Below are positions 17,276 through 27,053 of a stretch of DNA of 64,000 bases, piece after piece. The notes below the pieces were generated by a model that had not been told where the DNA came from, ran no database searches, and saw only the letters and a list, made by a program, of their open reading frames with translations. This stretch comes from Nocardia arthritidis (GTDB taxonomy: Bacteria; Actinomycetota; Actinomycetes; Mycobacteriales; Mycobacteriaceae). A program made the translations under genes and the position numbers. The stretch lies in NCBI RefSeq assembly GCF_011801145.1, contig NZ_CP046172.1, forward strand, positions 4,216,001-4,280,000, in the 5' to 3' direction. The stretch's first letter is position 1. Each line of letters starts with the position of its first letter.

Positions 17276-17882
17276 TGTCGATCCGGGTGGGTGGCGGTCG
17301 GCGGAGCGGGTGAACTACGTCGCCGAGACGGTGACCCGGTCGGTGAAGTTGTTGGTGGCGGGCAATTTCGGTGTCGGCAAGACCACCTTCGTCGGCAGCG
17401 TTTCGGAGATCAAGCCGCTGCGCACCGAGGAGACCATCACCGAGGCCAGCGTCGGCGTCGACGATATGGCGGGTCTGCCCGGCAAGTCGACCACGACGGT
17501 CGCAATGGATTTCGGTCGCATCACGCTGAATCCCGAACTGGCGCTGTATCTTTTCGGCACGCCGGGGCAGCAGCGGTTCGTGCCGCTGTGGGAGGAACTG
17601 GCCCGCGGCGCGCTCGGCGCGCTGGTGCTGGTCGACACCCGCCGCATCGAGAAGGCCGACGAGGTGCTCTCGGTGCTGGAGGAGCGCGGCGTGCCGTATT
17701 CGGTGGCGGTGAACCAATTCGAGGGCGCCAAACAGTTTCCGCTCGACGAGGTGCGCGATGCGCTCGATCTCACCCCCGACACCCCGCTGACCATGCTGGA
17801 CGCCCGCGACCGCGGCACCTGTCTGCGCTCGCTGATCACGCTCGTCGAATTCCTGTTCCGTAGAATGGAAGGACGTCTTTGA
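17250..17882 (+). CDS. cvnD: Conservon small GTPase (CvnD type)
   Basis: 210 residues. The P-loop is GNFGVGKTTF (Lys44). Switch II is LFGTPGQQRF (103-110), with Gln in place as in Ras/MglA-like proteins. The usual NKxD base-specificity motif is replaced by VNQFEG, typical of CvnD proteins. It should bind GTP and relay the state of the histidine-kinase/roadblock complex. Start ATG 17250 lies inside the DUF742 frame; its stop overlaps the P450 TTG start by 4 bases. Confidence 0.92.
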   Translation: MGSVLSPSDVDPGGWRSAERVNYVAETVTRSVKLLVAGNFGVGKTTFVGSVSEIKPLRTEETITEASVGVDDMAGLPGKSTTTVAMDFGRITLNPELALYLFGTPGQQRFVPLWEELARGALGALVLVDTRRIEKADEVLSVLEERGVPYSVAVNQFEGAKQFPLDEVRDALDLTPDTPLTMLDARDRGTCLRSLITLVEFLFRRMEGRL

Positions 17883-19150
17883 CCCCGTCGCAGCGACTAT
17901 CCACCGCCGGGTCCACCGAACAAGCCCGCTGCCCGGTCGCGCACGGGTCGCCGGTGGACACCGACGGACCAAGGGTCGCACTGTATTCCGAGGAGTTCGC
18001 CGCCGATCCGCACCGCGCCTACCGCGAAATGCGCCGGAAATTCGGCTCATTGGTGCCGGTGGATCTCTCACCCGGCGTACCGGCGACCCTGGTGATCGGC
18101 TACCACACCGCGGTGCGCATCCTCAACGATCCGGACCACTTTCCGGCCGACCCGCGCATCTGGCAGCGCGAGATACCGGGTGAGTGCCCGATTCTGCCGA
18201 TGCTGGAGTGGCGCCCGAACGCATTGCGCAGCGCGGGCCTCGAACATGCGCGCTACCGGCAGGCCAATATCACGGCCATCGGCGAAATCGATTTGCACGC
18301 GCTGCATTCCACCGTGGAACGGATCGCGATCCCGCTGATCAACAGTTTCTGCGGCGACGGCGTCGCCGATCTGATCAGCCAGTACGCCTTCCCGCTCACC
18401 TTCGCCGCGTTGAACGAAATGCTCGGCTGCCCGGCCGATATCGGTCAGCAGGTGGCCACCGGCATGGCCGCGATGTTCGAGGGCGTCAACGCCGACAAGG
18501 GCAACCAGATGCTCACCGACGCGCTGTACGAGCTGGTGATGCTGAAGCGGCGGGAACCGGGTGACGACGTCACCTCGCGGTTGATCGCCCACCACGCCGG
18601 GCTCGGCGACGAGGAGATGATCCATCAGCTGGTGACGCTCTACGGCGCGGGTATCGAACCGCAGCAGAACCTGATCGTGAACACCCTGCTGCTGATGCTC
18701 ACCGACGATCGGTTCGCCGGAAATGTGTTGGGCGGCAGCCTGTCCACCCGCGACGCGCTGGACGAGGTGCTGTTCAACGACCCGCCGATGGCCAACTACT
18801 GCGTCTCGTATCCGAAGCAGCCGATCCTCATCGACGAGGTGTGGCTGCCCGCGCATCAGCCGGTGGTGATCAGCATGACCGGCTGCAACAACGATCCGGC
18901 GATCGACGCGGGCGGCTACACCGACAACCGCTCCCATCTCGCGTGGAGCGTCGGCCCGCACGCCTGCCCGGCCCGCTCGGTGGCCTATCTGGTGGTGCAG
19001 GACGCCATCGACCAATTGCTCGACGCACTACCCGAAATGCGTCTGTCCGTACGGCCCGAGCACCTCACCTGGCGGCCAGGGCCCTTCCATCGCGCTCTGG
19101 TGTCCCTACCGGTCACCTTCCCGAAATCCCCTCCGCTCAACGTGTATTAA
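17879..19150 (+). CDS. Atypical cytochrome P450 lacking the ExxR arginine (CYP157-like, CvnE type)
   Basis: 423 residues from TTG 17879, which overlaps the GTPase stop (TTGA). The heme ligand is Cys363 in [11 protein letters not shown]. The K-helix signature is Glu296-Val-Leu-Phe299, so the otherwise invariant Arg is Phe. The I-helix reads [10 protein letters not shown] instead of AGxDT. Loss of ExxR is known for Streptomyces CYP157 enzymes encoded in conservons, which are paired with CYP154 genes, the same arrangement seen here. Membership of that group is an inference from motif and position. It ends 10 bases before the next P450 gene. Confidence 0.88.
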   Translation: MTPSQRLSTAGSTEQARCPVAHGSPVDTDGPRVALYSEEFAADPHRAYREMRRKFGSLVPVDLSPGVPATLVIGYHTAVRILNDPDHFPADPRIWQREIPGECPILPMLEWRPNALRSAGLEHARYRQANITAIGEIDLHALHSTVERIAIPLINSFCGDGVADLISQYAFPLTFAALNEMLGCPADIGQQVATGMAAMFEGVNADKGNQMLTDALYELVMLKRREPGDDVTSRLIAHHAGLGDEEMIHQLVTLYGAGIEPQQNLIVNTLLLMLTDDRFAGNVLGGSLSTRDALDEVLFNDPPMANYCVSYPKQPILIDEVWLPAHQPVVISMTGCNNDPAIDAGGYTDNRSHLAWSVGPHACPARSVAYLVVQDAIDQLLDALPEMRLSVRPEHLTWRPGPFHRALVSLPVTFPKSPPLNVY

Positions 19151-19160
19151 GGAGATTCCG

Positions 19161-20375
19161 ATGGATCAACAGCCCCTAGTCCTCGATCCCACCGGAACCG
19201 ATATCCAGGGCGAATCCGCGCGGATTCGCGAGCGCGGCCCCGTGACAAAGGTGGAATTGCCCGGCGGCGTACAGGCTTGGTCGGTCACCGATCAGGTGCT
19301 GTTGAAGCAGCTGCTGGTGGATCCGCGGGTGTCCAAGGACGCCAAACAGCACTGGCCTGCCTTCATCAACGGTGAAATCCCGCCCGACTGGCCGCTTTTC
19401 CTGTGGGTGGCGGTGAACAACATGTTCACCGCGTACGGCGCCGACCACCGGCGGCTGCGCAAACTGGTCGCCCCGGCGTTCACCGCGCGCCGCACCGAGG
19501 CGCTGCGGCCGCGGATCGTCGCGATCACCGAAGAACTCCTCGACGAGCTGGCCACACAGGACGGAATCGTCGATCTGCGTGAGGGTTTCGCGTATCCGCT
19601 GCCGATCCGGGTGATCAGCGAGCTGATGGGCGTGCCGGAGGCGCTGAATCCGGGGCTGCGCACATGCGTCGACGGCATCTTCGACACCACCCTCACCCCG
19701 GAGGAGTCGCAGGCCAATTACATGGAGATGTACCGGATTCTGGCCGAACTGGTCGCATTCCGCCGCGAACATCCCGGCGACGATATGACCAGCCTGCTGA
19801 TCTCGCACCGCGACGAGGACGACGGCTCACAGCTCACCGAGCAGGAACTGATCGACACACTATTGCTCGTCATCAGCGCCGGGCACGAGACCACGGTCAA
19901 CCTGCTCGATCAGGCTATCTTCGCGCTGCTCACCCGGCCCGAGCAGCGGGCGAGTCTGCTTGCGGGCCAAGTGGGTTGGTCCGATCTGGTGGAGGAATCG
20001 CTGCGTTTCGAGGCGCCGGTGGCGCATCTGCCGCTGCGCTACGCCGCCGACGATATCGAGCTGGACGGCGGCATAAACATCGCCAAGGGCGAACCGATCC
20101 TGGCGTCCTATGCGGCGGCGAACCGCGATCCGAAGGTACACGGCGCGACCGCCGACGAATTCGACGTGACCCGAGCGACCAAGGAGCACTTGGCCTTCGG
20201 CTACGGCGCCCATCACTGCCTGGGTGCGCCACTCGCCCGCCTGGAGGCCGAGGTGGCGCTGCCCGCCATCTTCCAGCGCTTCCCGAATATGCGGCTGGCG
20301 GCGGATATTTCGGAGCTCGGCACGGTGGCGAGCTTCATCTCCAACGGGCACCACCAGTTGCCGGTGACCCTGTAG
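19161..20375 (+). CDS. Cytochrome P450 (CYP154-like), canonical
   Basis: 404 residues. All signatures are present: I-helix AGHETT (240-245), ExxR at Glu279-Arg282, and heme loop [15 protein letters not shown] with Cys353. ATTAAGGAG lies just upstream of ATG 19161. It is the last gene of the conservon transcript, followed by a strong hairpin. CYP154 members in Streptomyces hydroxylate steroids or polyketide-like compounds; the substrate here is unknown. It needs ferredoxin and reductase partners, none of which are in this window. Confidence 0.93.
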   Translation: MDQQPLVLDPTGTDIQGESARIRERGPVTKVELPGGVQAWSVTDQVLLKQLLVDPRVSKDAKQHWPAFINGEIPPDWPLFLWVAVNNMFTAYGADHRRLRKLVAPAFTARRTEALRPRIVAITEELLDELATQDGIVDLREGFAYPLPIRVISELMGVPEALNPGLRTCVDGIFDTTLTPEESQANYMEMYRILAELVAFRREHPGDDMTSLLISHRDEDDGSQLTEQELIDTLLLVISAGHETTVNLLDQAIFALLTRPEQRASLLAGQVGWSDLVEESLRFEAPVAHLPLRYAADDIELDGGINIAKGEPILASYAAANRDPKVHGATADEFDVTRATKEHLAFGYGAHHCLGAPLARLEAEVALPAIFQRFPNMRLAADISELGTVASFISNGHHQLPVTL

Positions 20376-20386
20376 GGATTTCCTTC

Positions 20387-20416
20387 GAGGGGTGCCGATC
20401 TGCGGCGGCACCCCTC
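20387..20416. terminator. Bidirectional hairpin between P450 and E2 genes
   Basis: An 11-bp perfect stem (GAGGGGTGCCG pairing with CGGCACCCCTC) encloses an 8-base loop. It sits between the stop codons of two convergent genes (20375 and 20426), so it can end both transcripts. There is no long U tract, as usual for actinobacteria. Confidence 0.8.
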
Positions 20417-20425
20417 TAGTCGGAA

Positions 20426-21784
20426 CTAAGTGACGATACGCAGTGGTTGTTCGATGATCGACTTCAGCTGCTGCAGGAACCGGGCGCCGGTCGCGCCGTC
20501 GATCGCGCGGTGATCGGCGGACAGCGTCACCCGCAGGATCTTCCGCACCACGATTTCACCGTCGGCGAGCCGCAATTCGTCGGTGGCCGCCCCGACCGCG
20601 AGGATGGCCGCCTCGGGCGGGTTGATGACCGCGGCGAACTGTTCGATACCGAACATGCCCAGGTTCGAGATGGTGAAGGTGCCGCCGGACATTTCGTCGG
20701 CACGCAGTCGGCCCGCGCGGGCGCGTTCGGCCTTTTCCACTGTCTCCGCGGCGATTTCGGATACGCCCTTCCGGTCGGCATCCCGGATCACCGGCACGAC
20801 GAGGCCGGTGGGGATCGCCACCGCGACACCCAGGTGAATACCGTTGTGCCGCAACAGTTTATCTCCGGCGAAGGAGACGTTGACGGCCGGGTCGGTGCGC
20901 AGCGTCGCGGCCACCGCCTTGACGATGAGGTCGTTGACGCTGACCTTGCGCTTGCCCGCGCTCTCCAGCGTGGCGTTGACCTCGGCCCGGAAGGCCAGCA
21001 GATCGGTCACATCGATGGCGCTGGTCAGATAGAAGTGCGGGGCCTGCTGTTTGCTCTCGGTGAGGCGCTTCGCGGCGACCCGCTGGATATTGCTCAGCGG
21101 TTCCTCGGTGTAATCGCCCGCCGGTGCGGCGGATACCGTTGCGGCAGCGGCTGTTCCGTTAAGCGACGTTCCCGGTGGGGTAGCGGCGGTCGGCTGTCCG
21201 GCGTCGGTATCCTGGCGCGTGATCGGGCTGCTCGGTATCGATGCGGGTGTGGCCCGGTGCGCCGCCTCGACATCTTGGCGGGTGATACGGCCGCCTGGGC
21301 CGGTGCCCCGCACGGTGGCGATATCGATTCCGAGCTCGCCCGCGATCTTGCGCGCAAGCGGGGACGACTTCGGTCGCGCGCCGTTGCCGGGCGAAACGCT
21401 CTGCGCGCCAGCGCTTGACGTTGCGTCACCGGTCGATGCCGCAGCTCCGGGCACATCGGCAACGGATGTGTTACCGGCGACGTCATCCGCGCTGAGCGAT
21501 CCCGCGCTCGCCGAACCGGCAACCGGCGCAGCGGATTTCGCGGCCCCGCTACCATCGCCGACCAATGCGATCGGCGCGCCGATCGCCACCCGGGTTCCGG
21601 GTTCGACCAGGATCTGTTCCAGCACCCCGTCGTCGTAGGCCTCCAATTCCATGAGGGCCTTGTCGGTTTCGATTTCGGCCAGCACGTCACCGCGCGCGAC
21701 CCGGTCGCCGACCTGTTTGAGCCAGGCGGAAACGACGCCGTCCTCCATGGTGTCGGAGAGCCGGGGCATGGTGATTTCGGGCAT
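20426..21784 (-). CDS. pdhC: Dihydrolipoamide acyltransferase (E2) of a 2-oxoacid dehydrogenase
   Basis: 452 residues; ATG 21784 follows GGAGG. One lipoyl domain (1-78) carries Lys42 in EIETDKALME. An Ala/Ser-rich linker leads to the E1/E3-binding domain (139-175, SSPLARKIAGELGID). A second flexible linker precedes the catalytic domain, with His425 and Asp429 in the HRAIDG motif. It transfers the acyl group from E1 to CoA and forms the core of the complex. It is the last gene of the cluster, 16 bases after E1-beta. Sequence style favours pyruvate, but acetoin or branched-chain oxoacids are not excluded. Confidence 0.92.
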   Translation of the reverse strand: MPEITMPRLSDTMEDGVVSAWLKQVGDRVARGDVLAEIETDKALMELEAYDDGVLEQILVEPGTRVAIGAPIALVGDGSGAAKSAAPVAGSASAGSLSADDVAGNTSVADVPGAAASTGDATSSAGAQSVSPGNGARPKSSPLARKIAGELGIDIATVRGTGPGGRITRQDVEAAHRATPASIPSSPITRQDTDAGQPTAATPPGTSLNGTAAAATVSAAPAGDYTEEPLSNIQRVAAKRLTESKQQAPHFYLTSAIDVTDLLAFRAEVNATLESAGKRKVSVNDLIVKAVAATLRTDPAVNVSFAGDKLLRHNGIHLGVAVAIPTGLVVPVIRDADRKGVSEIAAETVEKAERARAGRLRADEMSGGTFTISNLGMFGIEQFAAVINPPEAAILAVGAATDELRLADGEIVVRKILRVTLSADHRAIDGATGARFLQQLKSIIEQPLRIVT

Positions 21785-21800
21785 GGGTGTCCTCCGGATC

Positions 21801-22793
21801 TCAGCGTCGTTTGCCGACGGCGGCAAGGGTTTCCACGGCGGCGGTGTACAGCGAGTCGGCCGACGGCAGCGCGAGGCGCTCGAGTGGTTTCGCGTAGGGG
21901 AGCGGCACCTCGGCCATCGCGACCCGCCGCACCGGCGCGTCGAGGTAGTCGAAGGCGCCGTCGGAGATGGAGGCGGCCACCTCCGCGCCGATGCCGTAGG
22001 TGAGCCAGTCGTCCTCGCCGATCACGGCGCAGCCGGTTTTGCGCACCGAGGCGACGATGGTGTCGCGGTCCAGCGGGCGCAGGCTGCGCAGGTCGACGAC
22101 CTCCGCCGAAATACCTTCCGCGGCGAGCCTTTCGGCGACCTGGGTGCAGACCGTCGCCATGCGCGAGTAGCCGATGAGGGTGATGTCGGTCCCGGTGCGG
22201 GTCACCGCGGCCTTGCCGATCTGGGCGGCCGGAAGATCTTCGGGCACTTCGCCTTTGGTGTTGTAGAGCGAAAGGTTCTCCAGGAACAGCACCGGATCGT
22301 CGTCGTCGATGGCGGCCTTGAGCAGGGCCCTGGCATCGGCCGGGGTGCTCGGCGCGACCACTTTCAGCCCGGGGACGAACGCGTAGTAGAGCTCGATGTT
22401 CTGCGAATGCGTCGCACCCAGCTGCTGTCCGCCGCCACCCGGGGTGCGGATGACCATGGGCACGCTGGTCTGTCCGCCGAACATGCCGTAGATCTTGGCG
22501 GCGTGGTTGACGATCTGGTCCAGCGCGAGCAGCGAGAAGTTGATCGTCATGATTTCCACGACCGGGCGCAGGCCGAGCATGGCCGCGCCGATCGCGGCGC
22601 CGACGAAACCCTCCTCGGCGATCGGTGTGTCGCGCACCCGCTTTTCGCCGAATTCGGCGAGCAGGCCCGCGGTGATCTTGTAAGAGCCCTCGAAAACGCC
22701 GATCTCCTCGCCGATGAGGAAGATATCGTCGTCGCGCCGCATCTCCTCACGGAGGGTTTCGCGCAGCGCTTCCCGATAGGTCATGACAGCCAC
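21801..22793 (-). CDS. pdhB: 2-oxoacid dehydrogenase E1 component, beta subunit
   Basis: 330 residues, the usual length. Family motifs are GEEIGVFEGSYKIT, DTPIAEEGFVGAAIG (with the TPP-activating Glu), PGGGGQQLGATHSQ and the C-terminal transketolase domain IGEDDWLTYGIGAEV. It pairs with the alpha subunit to form the TPP-binding heterotetramer. The gap to the E1-alpha gene is 27 bases with a purine-rich ribosome site. Confidence 0.94.
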   Translation of the reverse strand: MAVMTYREALRETLREEMRRDDDIFLIGEEIGVFEGSYKITAGLLAEFGEKRVRDTPIAEEGFVGAAIGAAMLGLRPVVEIMTINFSLLALDQIVNHAAKIYGMFGGQTSVPMVIRTPGGGGQQLGATHSQNIELYYAFVPGLKVVAPSTPADARALLKAAIDDDDPVLFLENLSLYNTKGEVPEDLPAAQIGKAAVTRTGTDITLIGYSRMATVCTQVAERLAAEGISAEVVDLRSLRPLDRDTIVASVRKTGCAVIGEDDWLTYGIGAEVAASISDGAFDYLDAPVRRVAMAEVPLPYAKPLERLALPSADSLYTAAVETLAAVGKRR

Positions 22794-22820
22794 GGTGATG
22801 TAATCCTTTTCAGGCGAAAG

Positions 22821-23903
22821 CTAGGCGAAGAGTGGGTCGGCGGGCAGGCGGTGGGAATCGCCGGGCACCGGGGTCGCGTAGTTGTAGTCGAACAGACTCG
22901 ACGGCTCGGGATGCGGGCTGGAATCGGCGAATTCGACCGCGGCGGCGACGCTTTCGGCCACCTCACGCTCGATGTCGGCTGCGGATTCCGCGGTGAGCAC
23001 GCCGGCGTCGAGCAATTTGGCGTGCCAGATCTCGATCGGATCGTGCGAGCGGGCCGTCGAAACCATATCGCTGCTGCGGTATTTCGCCGGATCGACGACG
23101 GAATGTCCCTTCAGCCGGTAGCTCACCGCCTCCAGCAGCGCCGGTTTGCCTTCGCGGCGGGCGGTTTCGATGAGCTCGCTCGCCATATCGCGCACGGCGA
23201 GCACATCGGTGCCGTCGACGCGTTCACCGCGCATGCGGTACGCGGCGGCGCGCTTCCACAGATCCGGTTCGGCCGAGGAGCGTTCGACGGTGGTGCCCAT
23301 GCCGGTCTGGTTGTTGATCACCAGGAATACGATCGGAAGCCGCCACAGCGCCGCGATATTCAGCGATTCGTGGAAGGCGCCGATATTCGTCGTGCCCTCG
23401 CCCATCTGGCACACCACCACATCGTCGCCGCCGCGATAGTCGACGGCGAGCGCCGCGCCGATGGCGAGCGGAACCTGGCCGCCGACAATGGCATAGCCGC
23501 CGAGCAGTCGGGTCGCGGTGTCGTACATGTGCATCGACCCGCCCCAGCCCTTGGAGGTGCCGGTGGCGCGGCCGTAGAGCTCGGCCATCACCCGGCCGGG
23601 TTCGATGCCCTTGGCGAGGGCGTAGCCGTGTTCGCGGTAGTTGGTGAACAGATAGTCGGTGGGGCGCATGGCCGCGCCGAGCCCGACGACGGTGGCCTCC
23701 TCGCCCAGATTGAGGTGGCAGTAGCCGCCGATCTTGGCCTGCTGGTAGGCCTGCGCGGTGCGCTCCTCGAAGCGGCGCACGAACAGCATGTCCCGGTACA
23801 GGCGCACCAGGGTTTCCGGATCCGTTGCGGTGAGCTGGTTTTCGGCGGCGGCGGGTTTGCCGGACTTACGGGTGGTCTTGCGCGGTGCGGTCGAAGTTGT
23901 CAC
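22821..23903 (-). CDS. pdhA: 2-oxoacid dehydrogenase E1 component, alpha subunit
   Basis: 360 residues. The TPP-binding motif is GEGTTNIGAFHESLN...NN. The phosphorylation-loop equivalent is RLKGHSVVDPAKYRS, close to the pyruvate type (YRxxGHSxxDPxxYR). The N-terminal ~25 residues are Lys/Thr/Ala-rich and unlike the family. It is transcribed after the E3 gene (12-base gap) and before E1-beta. In many actinobacteria pyruvate is handled by AceE, so an extra heterotetrameric complex may serve another oxoacid or acetoin. Confidence 0.92.
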   Translation of the reverse strand: MTTSTAPRKTTRKSGKPAAAENQLTATDPETLVRLYRDMLFVRRFEERTAQAYQQAKIGGYCHLNLGEEATVVGLGAAMRPTDYLFTNYREHGYALAKGIEPGRVMAELYGRATGTSKGWGGSMHMYDTATRLLGGYAIVGGQVPLAIGAALAVDYRGGDDVVVCQMGEGTTNIGAFHESLNIAALWRLPIVFLVINNQTGMGTTVERSSAEPDLWKRAAAYRMRGERVDGTDVLAVRDMASELIETARREGKPALLEAVSYRLKGHSVVDPAKYRSSDMVSTARSHDPIEIWHAKLLDAGVLTAESAADIEREVAESVAAAVEFADSSPHPEPSSLFDYNYATPVPGDSHRLPADPLFA

Positions 23904-23915
23904 GATCGGTGCTCC

Positions 23916-25366
23916 TCAACGCTTCTTGCGCGGCGCGACGTGCACGGGCAGGCCCAGCGCGCTGAGCGCGGCCTCCATGCCGATCTCGCCGAGGGTCGGG
24001 TGGGCGTGGATGGTGTCGGCCAGTTCGTCGAGGGTGGCCTCCAGCGTGATGGCCAGCGCGCCCTCGGTGATCAGATCACTGGCCGACGGGCCGATGATGT
24101 GGACGCCCAGGACCTCCTGATGTTGTTTTCCGGCAACGATTTTCAGGAACCCCTCGGTATCGCCGAAGGTCTTCGAGCGGCCGAGCGCCGCGAACGGGAA
24201 CCGCGCGGTGATCACCTCGTGGCCCGCCGCCTTCGCCGCGGCCTCGGTGAGCCCGACGCTCGCGATCTCCGGATGGGTGAAGGTGGCCGCCGGGATCGCG
24301 GCATAGTCGATCCGGACATCATGTCCGGCAATGACATCCGCCGCGGTGAGGCCCTGATGCGATGCGACGTGCGCGAGCAGCGCGCGGCCGGTCACATCGC
24401 CGATCGCGTGCACATGCTCCACGCCGGTGCGTAACTGGTCGTCCACCGGAATGAAACCCCGTGCGTCGGTGACGATTCCGGTCTTCTCCAGATCCAGTTC
24501 GGCGGTATTGGGTTTGCGGCCGACCCCGACCAGCGCCACGTCGGCGTCGATCTCCTGCCCCTTCGGGCCCTCGACGGTCACCCGCAGCGCGTCGGTCTGC
24601 GCGATCGCGGCGACCGTATGCCCGGTGAGCACGGTGATGCCACGCTTGCTGAACGAGCGGCCGAGCGCCGCGGAGATGTCCTTGTCCTCGGCGGGCACCA
24701 ACCGGTCCTGCATTTCGACGACGGTCACCCGGCTGCCGAAAGTGGCGAAGAGACTTGCCCATTCGGCGCCCACCGCGCTGCCGCCGACGATGACGATCCG
24801 GTCCGGGACCTCGGTGAGGCCGAAGGCGCCGTCGGAGGTGATCACGCCGGGCAGGTCGGCGCCGGGGATGGGCAGGCGCGCGGGTACCGAACCGGTCGCG
24901 ATGATCACGTCACGCGCGGAGACACTGCGGATGAACTTCCCCGGCGCGGCGGCGTAACGCGGACCGTCGGGCGCGATCGGCGACGGACCCGTCTCGTACA
25001 GGTCGACGGTGGTCGGGCCGGTGAATCGGGCGTGGCCCGCCAGCACCGAAACACCGTTGGCCGCAAGCAGTCCCGCGACCCCGTCGGTGAGTTCGGTGAC
25101 GATACCGTCCTTGCGCCGCCGCACCGCGCCGTAGTCGAAGCGCACATTGTCCGCGAGCACGCCGAATTCGGCGGCATCCCTTACGGTTTGGAAGACCTCG
25201 GCGGAACGCAGCATCGCCTTGGTCGGGATGCATCCCCAATTAAGGCACACCCCGCCGGGGCGCTCCTTCTCCACCAGGCCCACCGACAGACCACGCTGCG
25301 CGGCGCGGATGGCCGCCACATATCCGCCCGGCCCACCCCGACCACCAGCAGATCGAATTCCGGCAC
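23916..25366 (-). CDS. lpdA: Dihydrolipoamide dehydrogenase (E3) with apparent 1-nt frameshift near its start
   Basis: The true start is GTG 25366, preceded by TTGAGGAG: it reads VPEFDLLVVGVG and then leaves frame. The rest, GPGGYVAAIRAAQ onward, is in another frame. Restoring one C in the GGGCCGGGC run (about 25328-25336) rebuilds the FAD-binding GxGxxG motif exactly. The remainder is complete: redox pair in GGVCLNWGCIP, NAD motif GGSAVGAEWAS, GDVTGRALLAH and the dimerisation end HAHPTLGEIGMEAAL. It reoxidises lipoamide of the E2 core. It heads the E3-E1a-E1b-E2 operon. The gene is probably intact, with a base-call error, because the rest is well preserved. Confidence 0.88.
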
Positions 25367-25543
25367 TCGTGGTGCTCCTCAATCTCGAATGATTCATCCG
25401 CGCCGAGGTTGTGGCACGGACCATGCCGGAAAAGTCTTTCGCGCCAGAATTGCACACACAATGCCCGAAAGCCCAGGTTTGTGTGACCGAAAATGGGCGC
25501 TATGCACAATTTGTACCCGGCGGTAGGACCGACGGTACCGGTC
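25367..25543 (-). promoter_or_regulatory. Promoter region of the 2-oxoacid dehydrogenase operon
   Basis: A 177-bp AT-richer gap separates the PucR stop from the lpdA start. It contains several TTGTG/CACAA half-sites (for example ATTG-tgtgtg-CAAT near 25453-25466 read on the plus strand, and CACAA at 25504-25508), which may be operator elements. The assignment to PucR is only positional. Confidence 0.35.
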
Positions 25544-26749
25544 TCAAGCAGTGGTTTCGGGCAAGCGCAGCGCCGTCAGGGCGAGGGTGAGCTCGAGGTA
25601 GGCGCGCTGTCCGTCGAGCGGCCTGCCGAGCAGATGGGTGATCCGCTGTAGCCGGTTCAGCACCGTGTTGCGGTGGCAGTGCAGCCGCGCGGCCGCGTGC
25701 GCGGCCGAACAGTTCTCGGCCAGCCACGCGGCGAGGGTGTCCAGTAGTACGTCGCGTTCTTTCGCGGGCAATTCGAGCACCGGGCCGAGCAGATGCGCGG
25801 TGAGCAGCCGGGTCAGATCGGGGGAGCGCACCAGCAGCGCTTCCGGATAGCGCTCGTCGAGCGAGATCAGCTCGATCGCGTTGTGCGGCAACGTCTCCAG
25901 GGCGATGAGTGCCAACTCGTGCGCCGAATCCAGTTGTGCCAGTTGGGCGACCGCGGGCGAGCAGCCGGTGCGGCCGCGGTTGAGCGGGCGCAGCCGGTGC
26001 AGCACCGCGCCGGCGTCCCGGTGTTCCAGCGCGACGATGCCGATGGCGGTGTCCACCCTGCTGTGCCAGACCGAACGAATTCCCAAGGCCGCCAACACCG
26101 TTTCCGCACCGGGCAGCACCGGTGCGCCGTCGGTCCTCGGCTCGGCCGCCACCACCAGGTAGGCGCCGTGCGCGGGTAGGTCCAGTTCGCGCGCCGCCTG
26201 TGCGGCGAAGGTGGCGTCGTGTGCGCGGCCCGCGAGCAGATCCTCGATGAGCGCATGTCTGCGCCGCTCGTCCCGGCGCACCTGTTCGAGCTGGGTATTG
26301 CGGTAGGAGGTGGACAGTGCCGACGACAGCCCATCGATCACCGTCCACATGGCGGTGCCGACATCCCTGATCTCCTGCGGTCGCGTCCCGGTGTGCTCCG
26401 CATTGTCCAGCAGCGCCTCCCAGATGATCCGGCCGCCGAGCCGGAAGGTGCGCAGCATCGCCTCCAGCGGCACCCCCTGCTCGGCGCGCCGTCGCCCGAT
26501 GGCCGCGGCAACATCGTCGTGATCCGGGTCGGCGGCGGTGCCGGTCAGCAGGTCGAGGATGCGGGTGAGGTACCGGCGGCAGCCGTCGCGCAGATCCGCG
26601 CGCGGTACCGAGGTGTAGTCGTTCCATTCCGGGTTGTCGGTGAATACGGCCGCCATCAGCCGCCTGGTCAGCACCGGAGTCTCGGCGCGGCAGCGTTCGG
26701 CGAGCCGCTGGATGCCCGGGGTCGGTGGTGCTGATCGTGGCGTCGCCAT
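25544..26749 (-). CDS. PucR/CdaR-family transcriptional regulator
   Basis: 401 residues. An N-terminal sensor region (about 1-130) contains LRTFRLGGRIIWEALL, the RsbR/GGDEF-like middle part is not typical, and the C-terminal PucR helix-turn-helix reads CHRNTVLNRLQRITHLLGR (about 360-380) near the conserved Asp/Leu tail. These regulators respond to small metabolites and usually control neighbouring catabolic genes. The 2-oxoacid dehydrogenase operon lies 177 bases downstream on the same strand, making it the first candidate target. Confidence 0.9.
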   Translation of the reverse strand: MATPRSAPPTPGIQRLAERCRAETPVLTRRLMAAVFTDNPEWNDYTSVPRADLRDGCRRYLTRILDLLTGTAADPDHDDVAAAIGRRRAEQGVPLEAMLRTFRLGGRIIWEALLDNAEHTGTRPQEIRDVGTAMWTVIDGLSSALSTSYRNTQLEQVRRDERRRHALIEDLLAGRAHDATFAAQAARELDLPAHGAYLVVAAEPRTDGAPVLPGAETVLAALGIRSVWHSRVDTAIGIVALEHRDAGAVLHRLRPLNRGRTGCSPAVAQLAQLDSAHELALIALETLPHNAIELISLDERYPEALLVRSPDLTRLLTAHLLGPVLELPAKERDVLLDTLAAWLAENCSAAHAAARLHCHRNTVLNRLQRITHLLGRPLDGQRAYLELTLALTALRLPETTA

Positions 26750-27053
26750 TCGTTCGACGCTACCGGGTCACCGCCGCGGCTACGGCCGCGGCGCTCGGCC
26801 ACGTTTGAAATCCGAACAGTGGGTAAACATTCAGCAGACGGTCTGTTCGATGAGGCGAACCAGGTGGCCGCCAAAATGTGAAACCGCTTGTCGGCCCCCT
26901 GTTTCCGGCGCACCCGTCCGGCTCGCGAATTCTCTTCCCGGCGAGCGCTTTTCCCCAATTCAATAGTGCAGTCCCACCGGACCACCCTGGTCTGGACGTT
27001 CGACCATCACGAGATCGCTTGTCCGCAGCAACGACGGCTGAGGAGGAAAGACC
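26750..27053. promoter_or_regulatory. 304-bp divergent region, PucR gene and glycosyltransferase
   Basis: No gene was found. It has AT-rich patches at 26800-26840 and 26940-26965, and GAGGAAAG (27042-27049) as ribosome site for the GTG at 27054. No clear palindrome was recognised. Confidence 0.3.

Noticed and set aside
21651..24434. 927-codon plus-strand frame opposite the E1/E2/E3 genes
   Set aside because: It is an antisense shadow caused by GC bias; its translation is Gly/Arg/His-rich and has no domain, while the minus strand encodes clear enzymes.
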